A DNA stretch of 7,249 nucleotides from an uncultured Clostridia bacterium (lineage in GTDB: Bacteria > Bacillota > Clostridia > Oscillospirales > Oscillospiraceae), in assembly GCA_946539175.1 (NCBI GenBank), contig CAMNHH010000109.1:1-7249 (forward strand), written 5' to 3'. The translations under genes were made by a program, and so were the position numbers. The notes below the pieces were generated by a model. The model did not search any database. It saw only the letters and a list, made by a program, of their open reading frames with translations, and was not told where the DNA came from. Shown here in pieces: positions 1-5,693 of the stretch; the stretch's first letter is position 1; each line of letters starts with the position of its first letter.

Positions 1-24
1 CCGCTGGGTTTTTCGTCTATTCGT

Positions 25-588
25 CTACAGTGCCCGGATGGCAAGCTCCAGGGCCCTAGCGCTCTGCCCGGCGTCCATGCTTTGTTCATCGGGGACGTGG
101 AGGAACGCGCAGCGGATTCCGCTGCCCCGCAGATGGAAAAGCACGCTGTAATACAGATCGTTGCAGACATAGTATCCGGCGGAGCAGGACAGCTTGGCGG
201 GAAGGCCGCCGGTCCGGATCGCTTCGCACATCGTCTCCACGGGAAGCGTGGCGAACAGCGCGACCTCGCCCCCGAGAACCGAAGGCTCCCCCTTCGGACT
301 GCGACCGGCATTGTCCGGGATCCTGGCCCAGCGCCAGTTCCGGGCCGCCAGCTCCGGGGTGACGGCCTTCCTGCCGCCGGCCTGCCCCAGCAGCAGTACG
401 GCGTCGGGCCGAAGCGTCCGGATCATCTCCAGGCATTGCGCTCCGGCCAGGCCAAAGACCACGGGCAGCTGCCGCTTCACCAGCGTCCAGTTCCCGATCC
501 GCTCCGGCAGCAGCTCCGTCGCCGATGCGGAGGCGTTGCTGCGTTCTCCCCCGAAGGGCTCAAAGCAGGTCAGAAGCAAACGGTTCAC
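25..588 (-). CDS. pcp: Pyroglutamyl-peptidase I (pyrrolidone-carboxylate peptidase, family C15)
   Basis: Cytosolic cysteine peptidase that removes an N-terminal pyroglutamate from peptides. The 187-residue product opens with a typical LLLTCFEPFGG segment. It keeps the C15 catalytic triad: Glu79 in GQAGGRKAVTPE, Cys142 in GYYVCND and His164 in FLHVP. These match Glu81, Cys144 and His168 of well-studied bacterial enzymes. I chose the GTG at 588-586 rather than the in-frame TTG at 606, because a purine-rich ribosome site (GGGGGAGAGG) lies just before the GTG and because family members begin directly with the FxPFGG strand. The protein is shorter than the usual 200-215 residues; the loop after the catalytic His appears trimmed, but no core element is missing. 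It starts 14 bp after the lipoprotein stop, so the two are probably cotranscribed. Family assignment is very secure; the substrate in vivo is not shown. Confidence 0.95.
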   Translation of the reverse strand: MNRLLLTCFEPFGGERSNASASATELLPERIGNWTLVKRQLPVVFGLAGAQCLEMIRTLRPDAVLLLGQAGGRKAVTPELAARNWRWARIPDNAGRSPKGEPSVLGGEVALFATLPVETMCEAIRTGGLPAKLSCSAGYYVCNDLYYSVLFHLRGSGIRCAFLHVPDEQSMDAGQSARALELAIRAL

Positions 589-591
589 AGC

Positions 592-603
592 CTCTCCCCC
601 CCT
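592..603 (-). promoter_or_regulatory. Ribosome binding site deciding the pcp GTG start
   Basis: On the minus strand the purine run AGGGGGGGAGAG, followed by GCT, precedes the GTG codon at 588. It overlaps the end of the upstream lipoprotein gene (TGA at 605-603). It favours GTG over the upstream TTG, which lies before the run and overlaps that stop codon. Confidence 0.65.
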
Positions 604-905
604 CAATCGAGCCTGTCCGGCAGGGACACATATTCCTCCCGGAACGCATCGGAGGCAAGGGGGGCCAGCAGCGTCCGGGCGCTCTCAAGGGTGGCGCTGC
701 CCTTGTACTTGGAGTCCCGCAGCACCATGGCCGCCTCGGCCACCCCGGCCGCCCAACGGGCGTTGTCGCTCAGGCTGTCAGAGATGTTGTCGATGTAGGC
801 GTAATTGCCGTTGCCTTTGTCGGCAGCAGCGCCGGCACAGCCGCTCAGACAGGCAGCCAGCAGAAGCAGAACCAGACTCAGTGCGACAATGGGGTTCCTT
901 TTCAT
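603..905 (-). CDS. Small predicted lipoprotein of unknown function
   Basis: A 100-residue protein with a clear lipoprotein signal: MKRN, a hydrophobic run of about 13 residues, then two overlapping lipobox candidates, LAAC (Cys19) and LSGC (Cys23). After the second Cys comes a short Ala/Gly-rich tether and a soluble, mostly helical-looking region of about 70 residues, with Ala-rich and acidic stretches. It should be lipid-anchored on the outer face of the membrane. I start at the ATG at 905-903 because AAGGA lies about 10 nt upstream; the GTG at 914 would sit almost on that site. I do not recognise a family. It is followed by pcp in an apparent two-gene unit, which hints at peptide handling, but this is only a context guess. 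Confidence 0.8.
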   Translation of the reverse strand: MKRNPIVALSLVLLLLAACLSGCAGAAADKGNGNYAYIDNISDSLSDNARWAAGVAEAAMVLRDSKYKGSATLESARTLLAPLASDAFREEYVSLPDRLD

Positions 906-935
906 GGGAAACACGTCCTTTCGTCAGGAATGCCT

Positions 936-964
936 GTTATACGAATATTTCATTGATCCGTCAC
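936..964 (-). promoter_or_regulatory. Predicted promoter for the lipoprotein-pcp unit
   Basis: On the minus strand a -35-like GTGACG (964-959) and a -10 TATAAC (941-936) are 17 bp apart. The -10 differs from consensus at one base and the -35 at two. Transcription would begin roughly 25 nt before the lipoprotein ATG. The -35 is also one arm of an inverted repeat at 957-983, so a regulator could act here. Prediction from sequence only. Confidence 0.5.
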
Positions 965-983
965 CCCACATTTTTGTGACGGA
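957..983. repeat. Inverted repeat, 8-bp arms, overlapping the predicted -35
   Basis: TCCGTCAC (957-964) and GTGACGGA (976-983) are perfect reverse complements around an 11-nt A/T-rich centre. Neither side has a run of T placed as in a terminator, so an operator or a leader hairpin is more likely than termination. Confidence 0.6.
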
Positions 984-1030
984 GTGTTTGCTGCGTTAAA
1001 CCGATCATCAGAACCGCTGTTTCACCGCGC

Positions 1031-1061
1031 TTGATGAAACGGATTCCAAGCGTTTCATCAA
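1031..1061. repeat. Inverted repeat, 11-bp arms, in the tRNA-lipoprotein gap
   Basis: TTGATGAAACG (1031-1041) and CGTTTCATCAA (1051-1061) are perfect reverse complements with a 9-nt centre; the arm centres are 20 bp apart, about two helical turns. No T-run follows on either strand, so it does not look like a terminator. It could be a protein-binding site, a structured RNA element or part of a dispersed intergenic repeat. No known element is recognised. Confidence 0.7.
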
Positions 1062-1122
1062 CAGATCGCATGATATAGACGAAGGCGAAGTGCATATTGT
1101 TCCGAAAAATGAAAGAACGCAC

Positions 1123-1158
1123 AAAAACCCCTCTTTTGCCGAAGCAAAAGAGGGGTTT
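1123..1158 (-). terminator. Rho-independent terminator of tRNA-Gly
   Basis: A 15-bp perfect stem (1125-1139 with 1144-1158) closes on a stable TTCG tetraloop as read on the minus strand, and its 3' arm ends in a five-T run (1127-1123). The 5' arm begins with the last A of the tRNA CCA end, so the terminator abuts the tRNA with no spacer. Confidence 0.93.
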
Positions 1159-1233
1159 GGAGCGGGTGACGAGGCTCGAACTCGCTACCTCCACCTTGGC
1201 AAGGTGGCGCTCTACCGGATGAGCTACACCCGC
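1158..1233 (-). tRNA. tRNA-Gly (anticodon GCC), CCA encoded
   Basis: The minus strand folds into a full cloverleaf. The acceptor stem is GCGGGTG/CACCCGC, the D stem GCTC/GAGC and the anticodon stem CCACC/GGTGG with loop TTGCCAA. The variable loop has 5 nt, and the T stem GCGAG/CTCGT carries loop TTCGAGC. The anticodon GCC (1200-1198) reads GGC and GGU glycine codons. The body is 73 nt (1161-1233) with discriminator T, and CCA is encoded at 1160-1158. The gene has its own promoter just upstream and a terminator directly behind. Confidence 0.97.
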
Positions 1234-1246
1234 AAGCAACGGGGAT

Positions 1247-1274
1247 ATTATAGCACATTATCCGGAAAAGTCAA
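1247..1274 (-). promoter_or_regulatory. Strong sigma-A-type promoter for tRNA-Gly
   Basis: On the minus strand TTGACT (1274-1269) and a perfect TATAAT (1252-1247) are separated by 16 bp, with a TGC just before the -10 acting as an extended -10. Transcription would start about 6-8 nt before the mature tRNA 5' end. The -35 lies 20 bp beyond the ftsK stop codon, so the tRNA can be transcribed independently of ftsK. Confidence 0.85.
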
Positions 1275-1293
1275 TAGCTTTTTACAAAAATAT

Positions 1294-3957
1294 TTAGTCG
1301 ATCAGTTCCTCGACGGGATCGTCCGGTTCGGCGTCCTCCGCCGTACCCAGATCCATCGGCACACCGTTCTGCATGGCGTCCCACTGCTCCTTGGTGATCA
1401 GCAGACTGCGGGGCTTGGAGCCCTCGAAGGGACCGACGATGCCGCGCTCCTCCATCTCGTCCACGATCCGGGCAGCCCGGGCATAGCCCAGCTTCAGGCG
1501 GCGCTGGAGCAGGGATACCGAGCAAAGGCCGCTCTCCAGAATGACCTCGACGGCGGCGGGCAGCAGCTCGTCTCCCCCGTCCTCCTCCGGGGCCGCGCCG
1601 CTGGGATTGGAGGGCGTGGCGCTGGCGCTGGCGGCATTCCCCTTGCCGGACTGGGCCGCCCGCTGCTCGATCTCCTGCTGGACCTCGTCGTTGTAGTTGG
1701 CGCTGCCGTTGGCCTTGACAAAGTCGATGACCCGCTGGACCTCAGTCTCGTCGATGTAGCAGCCCTGGACCCGCTTCTTGCCCTTGCCCAGAGGGGCGTA
1801 GAGCATATCGCCCCGGCCGATCAGCTTCTCGGCGCCCATGGCGTCCAGAATGATGCGGGACTCCATGGCACTGGAGACCACCAGAGCAATGCGGGAGGGG
1901 ATGTTGGCCTTCATCAGGCCGGTGATCACGTCGGCGGAGGGACGCTGGGTGGCGATGACCAGATGGACGCCGGCTGCGCGGCCCATCTGCGCGATGCGGC
2001 AGATGGCCTCCTCCACTTCCTTGCCCGCCACCAGCATCAGGTCAGCCAGCTCGTCGATGACCACCACCAGCTTGGGGATGAACTCCAGGGCTTCGTCGGA
2101 GGCGGCCAGCTTGTTGTAGGAGTCGATGTCCCGGACTCCCGCCTCGGAGAGGGAGCGGTAGCGGCGCATCATCTCCGTCACCGCCCACTGCAGGGCGCCG
2201 GCGGCCTTCTTGGCGTCGGTGACAACGGGGATCAACAGATGGGGAATGCCGTTGTAGATGCCGAACTCCACCATCTTCGGATCCACCACGATGAGCTTCA
2301 CCTCGTCGGGGGTGGCCTTATAGAGCAGGGAGATCAGAATGCTGTTGGTGCAGACGGACTTGCCGGAGCCTGTGGTACCCGCAATCAGCACGTGGGGCAT
2401 CTTGGAAATATCCCCCACGACGCAGTTGCCGTTGATGTCCTTGCCCACGGCAAAGGAAATCTTGGACTTGGCGGAGCGGAACTCCCGGGAGTCGATGACC
2501 TCCCGGATGGAGACGGTGCTCACCTGCTTGTTGGGCACCTCGATGCCCACCATGGAGTTCTTTTCGGGGATGGCGGAGATGCGGACGCCGGAGGCGCCCA
2601 GCTCCAGGGCGATGTCGTCCGCCAGACCCGTCAGCTTGTTCAGCCGGACCCCCTGGGCCAGCTGCAGCTCGTACATGGTGACGTTGGGGCCCCGGGTCAC
2701 GTTGACGATCTGGGCGTCCACGTTGAAGCAGGCCAGCTTCTCCTGCAGGCGGCGGGTATTCTCCCGCATTTCCGCGCTGGCGTCCACGTTGTTGTTGGCC
2801 ACCGTGTCCAGCAGGTCGATGGGCGGATAGACGTAGGCAGGCTTCTCCGTGGCGGGAGCGTTCTCAATTTCCCTGCCGATCTCCGCAGCGGCCTTCCGGG
2901 CCTCGGAGGCCTTGACCTTATCCGACGGCAGGGGCTTCAGCTTCGGGGCCTCTGCGGAGGCGGCGGGCTTTTCTGCCGGGGTCGGCTCCGCCACAGGCGC
3001 GGGAGTCACCGGAATCGGACCCTCCACAGGCGCCGCGGGAGCGGGCTGGGCAGGGATCGGGTCGTCCAGCGGGATGTCGAATTCCGCGTACTTTTTCCGG
3101 GCAGGCCGGACCGTCTCCACCGGCTCCAGGGGAAGCTGCACCGGCAGCTTCTGCTCCTCCCGGGTCTCATCAGGATCGTCAATGGGCAGATCGTAGTCGA
3201 AGCGGCGGCGCTGGCGGCGTTCCTCCCGCCGCTCCTCCCGTTCTTCCCGGCGCTCCTCCCGCTCCTGGCGGCGGATCTCCCGGTTCTCCCGATGCTGGAT
3301 GGCCCGCTCCACCAGGACCTCGGCAGGCTCCTTCCGGGCAGGCTTGTTCTGCCGCCGCAGCTCGTCTCTGTGGTCGTTGATGGCCCGCAGAAGGCCCGTC
3401 AGGGTCAGATCCACCGAGGCCGGCAGGGCCACCAGCAGCAGAAGGATGCAGATGGCCCAGCCCACAGGCTTGCCGCCGGGCAGACAGAAGAGCATCGCCA
3501 GCGCTCCGCCCAAAAGGCCGCCGGAAAGATTCTGAGCGCCCTCCTCATAGAGCACGCCGAACATATCCAAGCCCCAAACGGCCTTGGAATCTCCGATGGC
3601 CAGATGGGCAATGGCGGAGACCAGCAGGGCAAAGCCCAGAGAGCTGATGACCCGCATGGTAACGGGTCTCTCTCCGTGGGAAAACAGGGCGATGGCGCAG
3701 AGGATCAGGCCAATGGGCAGCACGATCAGACCCACGCGCCCGCCCATTCCCATGAAGAAGCGGGCCAGGGCGCTGCTCTTATCCAGACCGCTGAGCAAAA
3801 TCAGCAGGGCCAGCACGGCGCAGACGCCGCCCCAGATCTCCCGCCGGAAATGGCGCAGTACGCTTTCCTCCCGCAGAGGCTGCTGCTTCGCGGGGATCTT
3901 CTTCCCGCTCTGCTTGGCCGCGGTTTTTCCGTTGCTTTTCTTTTTGGTTGTTGGCAT
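1294..3957 (-). CDS. ftsK: DNA translocase FtsK/SpoIIIE
   Basis: Membrane-anchored hexameric ATPase that pumps chromosomal DNA through the closing septum (cell division, or the sporulation septum as SpoIIIE). The 887 residues show, in order: a Lys-rich N-terminus; four or five hydrophobic segments between about 42 and 183; a very charged Arg/Glu stretch (about 207-251); a Pro/Ala-rich linker (about 300-340); and the alpha/beta motor. Walker A is GTTGSGKS at 527-534 with Lys533, Walker B is VVVIDELADL at 631-640, and IATQRPSADVITG starts at 668. A winged-helix gamma domain follows at about 797-860 (GYARAARIVDEMEERG), which in this family reads polar DNA signals. The ATG at 3957 has AGGAG 10 nt upstream. 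It lies 39 bp after uppP, probably in the tepA-uppP-ftsK unit. Sequence alone does not tell division FtsK from sporulation SpoIIIE. Confidence 0.97.
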   Translation of the reverse strand: MPTTKKKSNGKTAAKQSGKKIPAKQQPLREESVLRHFRREIWGGVCAVLALLILLSGLDKSSALARFFMGMGGRVGLIVLPIGLILCAIALFSHGERPVTMRVISSLGFALLVSAIAHLAIGDSKAVWGLDMFGVLYEEGAQNLSGGLLGGALAMLFCLPGGKPVGWAICILLLLVALPASVDLTLTGLLRAINDHRDELRRQNKPARKEPAEVLVERAIQHRENREIRRQEREERREEREERREERRQRRRFDYDLPIDDPDETREEQKLPVQLPLEPVETVRPARKKYAEFDIPLDDPIPAQPAPAAPVEGPIPVTPAPVAEPTPAEKPAASAEAPKLKPLPSDKVKASEARKAAAEIGREIENAPATEKPAYVYPPIDLLDTVANNNVDASAEMRENTRRLQEKLACFNVDAQIVNVTRGPNVTMYELQLAQGVRLNKLTGLADDIALELGASGVRISAIPEKNSMVGIEVPNKQVSTVSIREVIDSREFRSAKSKISFAVGKDINGNCVVGDISKMPHVLIAGTTGSGKSVCTNSILISLLYKATPDEVKLIVVDPKMVEFGIYNGIPHLLIPVVTDAKKAAGALQWAVTEMMRRYRSLSEAGVRDIDSYNKLAASDEALEFIPKLVVVIDELADLMLVAGKEVEEAICRIAQMGRAAGVHLVIATQRPSADVITGLMKANIPSRIALVVSSAMESRIILDAMGAEKLIGRGDMLYAPLGKGKKRVQGCYIDETEVQRVIDFVKANGSANYNDEVQQEIEQRAAQSGKGNAASASATPSNPSGAAPEEDGGDELLPAAVEVILESGLCSVSLLQRRLKLGYARAARIVDEMEERGIVGPFEGSKPRSLLITKEQWDAMQNGVPMDLGTAEDAEPDDPVEELID

Positions 3958-3996
3958 ATTATGTAAACTCCTGTATTGAGATAGTGTAGCGAGGGA

Positions 3997-4842
3997 TCAG
4001 GCGGAGGCCAGAAACAGGATCAGCGCCAGGATCGCCGCTCCCCAGGACCAGTAGGCGAAGCCCGTGGGACGGCGGTATTCCATCCGGTCCGTGAAAAAAC
4101 GAAGGGTGAAGAAGCCAGCCAGGGCAGAAAGGGCAAACGCCAGAATCAGATAGGGCGTCGCCGCCATGGCCTCGCCGCTGCTGCCCGCGCCGATCAGCTC
4201 CAGCGCGCCGGCGGCCAGCAGCACCGGGACCCCCATGAGTCCGGAAAATTCCGCTGCGGCGGGGCCGTCCATTCCCCTGCCCAGCAGAACAGCCGTGGTG
4301 AGCCCCACACGGGACACGCCGGGGAAGACGGAAAGAACCTGAACCAGGCCGGCCGTCAGGGCGTCGGCCAGCGTCATCTGATGGATGGTCCGCTTGCCTC
4401 TGGCGCTGCGGGCCACAAAGTAGAGCACCGCGCCGGAGACGCAGAGCAGCAGGCTGACGGCCACAAGGGTGTAATCCCCCTCCTCCAGCCGACGGCGCAG
4501 GCCGTTCAGCAGCAGGGCCGGCGCCATGGGCAGAGTCCCCATCAGAAGCAGCAGCGCCAGGCGGCGGCCGAAGGGTTCGCCCCGCTGCCGGGTCCGGGGT
4601 CTGGACAGGCCGCAGAGCACCAGGGTCTCCCGGAGCATATCGGCCAGCTGGGTCCGGTAAAACAGGATCCCGGCGAAGGCCCCGCCCAGGCAGAGCATCC
4701 CCCGCACCGAGCGGAACACCGCGCCGGTGAAGGAAATGCCCAGCAGCTCGGACAGGATATAGAGGTGGCCCGTGCCGGACACGGGCAGCAGCTCCGTGAC
4801 GCCAACGGCCAGGGCCAGCAAAACAGCGGCAATGATGGTCAT
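3997..4842 (-). CDS. uppP: Undecaprenyl-diphosphatase (UppP/BacA family), divergent motifs
   Basis: Integral membrane protein of 281 residues, the usual family size, with about seven or eight hydrophobic segments. UppP removes a phosphate from undecaprenyl diphosphate so the lipid carrier can be reused for peptidoglycan; it also gives some bacitracin resistance. Motif 1 is GVTELLPVSGTGH (14-26) with Glu17, Ser22 and His26; motif 2 is PGVSRVG (174-180) with Ser177 and Arg178. Three usually conserved positions differ: the first Glu/Gln of the ExxxE pair is Val13, the second Ser of PVSSTGH is Gly23, and the Ser after the motif-2 Arg is Val179. Activity is therefore likely but not certain, and a paralogue with another lipid-phosphate substrate is possible. 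I start at the ATG at 4842 because GGGAGG lies 6 nt before it; the ATG at 4875 adds 11 atypical residues. It lies between tepA and ftsK. Confidence 0.87.
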   Translation of the reverse strand: MTIIAAVLLALAVGVTELLPVSGTGHLYILSELLGISFTGAVFRSVRGMLCLGGAFAGILFYRTQLADMLRETLVLCGLSRPRTRQRGEPFGRRLALLLLMGTLPMAPALLLNGLRRRLEEGDYTLVAVSLLLCVSGAVLYFVARSARGKRTIHQMTLADALTAGLVQVLSVFPGVSRVGLTTAVLLGRGMDGPAAAEFSGLMGVPVLLAAGALELIGAGSSGEAMAATPYLILAFALSALAGFFTLRFFTDRMEYRRPTGFAYWSWGAAILALILFLASA

Positions 4843-4855
4843 AAAAAACCTCCCG

Positions 4856-4873
4856 GTGGCGACAGGGCGCCAC
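4856..4873 (-). other. Hairpin in the uppP leader
   Basis: On the minus strand GTGGCG and CGCCAC form a perfect 6-bp GC-rich stem with a 6-nt loop, ending one base before the GGGAGG ribosome site of uppP. It could modulate translation or protect the mRNA end, or be chance in GC-rich DNA. Confidence 0.4.
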
Positions 4874-4882
4874 ATTAGAGAT

Positions 4883-4891
4883 ATTATAACA
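4883..4891 (-). promoter_or_regulatory. Possible internal extended -10 promoter for uppP-ftsK
   Basis: The minus strand reads TGTTATAAT: a perfect TATAAT with the TGn extension, overlapping the tepA stop codon (TAA, 4886-4884). No good -35 lies 16-18 bp upstream, but extended -10 promoters can work without one. Transcription would begin near 4876, giving a leader of about 34 nt with the hairpin above. Confidence 0.45.
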
Positions 4892-5585
4892 CATCCCGCC
4901 CGGAATTACCAGCTTTTTTTGCAATCATCTCATGCAGAGCCTCCAGAGCCTCGGAAAGGCTGCCCAGACGCTGGATCAGGCCGCAGTCCACCGCCTGTCT
5001 GCCATAGAGCACAGTGCCCACGTCTGTGGCCAGTTCCCCTGTGGCCATCATGAACTCGGTGAAGCGCTTTTTGGAAATATGGGAATTGGCCGCCACGAAG
5101 TCCACGATCTGGCTCTGGATGCGGTTGAAATACTGGAAGGTGGCGGGCGCTCCAACCACGGTTCCGCTCATGCGGACCGGATGGATGGTCATGCCCGCAG
5201 TGGGCGCGATCATGCAGCACTTTGCCGCCACAGCCAGGGGAACGCCGATGGAGTGCCCGCCCCCCAGCACCAGGGAGACCGTAGGGGTCTTCATGCCGGA
5301 GATCAGCTCCGCAATGGCAAGGCCCGCCTCGATGTCGCCGCCCACGGTGTTCAGAAGCAGCAGCAGGCCGTCCACCTCCTCGCTCTCCTCGATCTGGGCC
5401 AGCAGGGGCATCAGATGCTCGTACTTGGTGGTCTTCACCGTCTCCGGCAGGACCTGGTGGCCCTCGATCTGGCCGATGATGGTGAGGATATAGATTTTAC
5501 CGTACCGGGTGCTGACCAGGCCGGAGCCCAGCTCCAGGGTCTGGTCCATGGGGGGATTCTGGTTTTGAAGCTGTTCGTTTTCCAT
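4884..5585 (-). CDS. tepA: ClpP-like serine protease, TepA (YmfB) family
   Basis: A 233-residue member of the ClpP/crotonase fold. The B. subtilis homologue TepA/YmfB was named translocation-enhancing protein and has been linked to spore outgrowth and breakdown of small acid-soluble spore proteins. A ClpP-type triad can be placed: Ser112 in GGGHSIGVPLA, His135 in MTIHPVRMSG, and probably Asp188 in ELATDVG, before the family-typical GRQAVDCGLIQRLG near the C-terminus. LLLLLNTVGGDIEAG (about 75-89) matches the ClpP strand that lines the active site. No signal peptide is seen, so it is cytosolic. I start at the ATG at 5585, with AGGAG 8 nt upstream; the GTG at 5591 is less well placed. It heads the tepA-uppP-ftsK unit, and tepA beside ftsK/spoIIIE is also the Bacillus arrangement. 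Substrates here are unknown. Confidence 0.93.
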   Translation of the reverse strand: MENEQLQNQNPPMDQTLELGSGLVSTRYGKIYILTIIGQIEGHQVLPETVKTTKYEHLMPLLAQIEESEEVDGLLLLLNTVGGDIEAGLAIAELISGMKTPTVSLVLGGGHSIGVPLAVAAKCCMIAPTAGMTIHPVRMSGTVVGAPATFQYFNRIQSQIVDFVAANSHISKKRFTEFMMATGELATDVGTVLYGRQAVDCGLIQRLGSLSEALEALHEMIAKKAGNSGRDVL

Positions 5586-5611
5586 AATCACGTCTCCTGT
5601 GCAAAGATGCT

Positions 5612-5617
5612 ATTATC
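5612..5617 (-). promoter_or_regulatory. Weak candidate -10 for the tepA unit
   Basis: GATAAT on the minus strand lies 26 nt before the tepA ATG, in the only gap available for a promoter between the upstream terminator and tepA. No convincing -35 is found at the right distance, so a different sigma factor or another position is possible. Confidence 0.25.
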
Positions 5618-5642
5618 TTTCCAAATCCGGGCTGAAATATAC

Positions 5643-5679
5643 AAAGGGAAGCGCCTCAGAAACGAAAGCGCTTCCCTTT
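5643..5679 (-). terminator. Hairpin terminator after the InlB-repeat protein gene
   Basis: AAAGGGAAGCGC (5643-5654) and GCGCTTCCCTTT (5668-5679) form a 12-bp perfect stem with a 13-nt loop, 14 bp past the stop codon of the gene at 5694-7076. On the minus strand the stem ends in TTT and continues GTATATTT, a moderate T-rich tail. The plus-strand side is also T-rich (TTTTGTTGTTT), so it might work both ways, but there is no plus-strand gene to serve. Confidence 0.8.
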
Positions 5680-5693
5680 TGTTGTTTGGATCT

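Noticed and set aside
1..24. Possible terminator or gene start beyond pcp
   Set aside because: Only 24 bp remain before the window edge; no complete hairpin or start signal can be seen.
82..979. Several plus-strand open frames opposite pcp and the lipoprotein gene
   Set aside because: Low-complexity Arg/Pro/Ser/Ala-rich products overlapping well-supported minus-strand genes; shadows of GC-rich codons.
1031..1061. Inverted repeat as a transcription terminator
   Set aside because: No T-run on either side, and a much better terminator for the tRNA already lies at 1123-1158.
1158..1294. tRNA gene as an integration site for a mobile element
   Set aside because: No integrase, no duplicated tRNA end and no phage-like genes are visible on either side.
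1090..3966. 958-codon open frame on the plus strand, opposite ftsK
   Set aside because: It mirrors a certain gene for its whole length, lacks any recognisable domain, begins inside the tRNA terminator region, and is rich in Gly, His, Gln and Leu as expected from the antisense of GC-rich coding DNA.
3959..4924. 321-codon minus-strand frame overlapping uppP in another phase
   Set aside because: Product is Gly/Arg/Pro-rich without domains, while the overlapping frame is a clear UppP with a good ribosome site.
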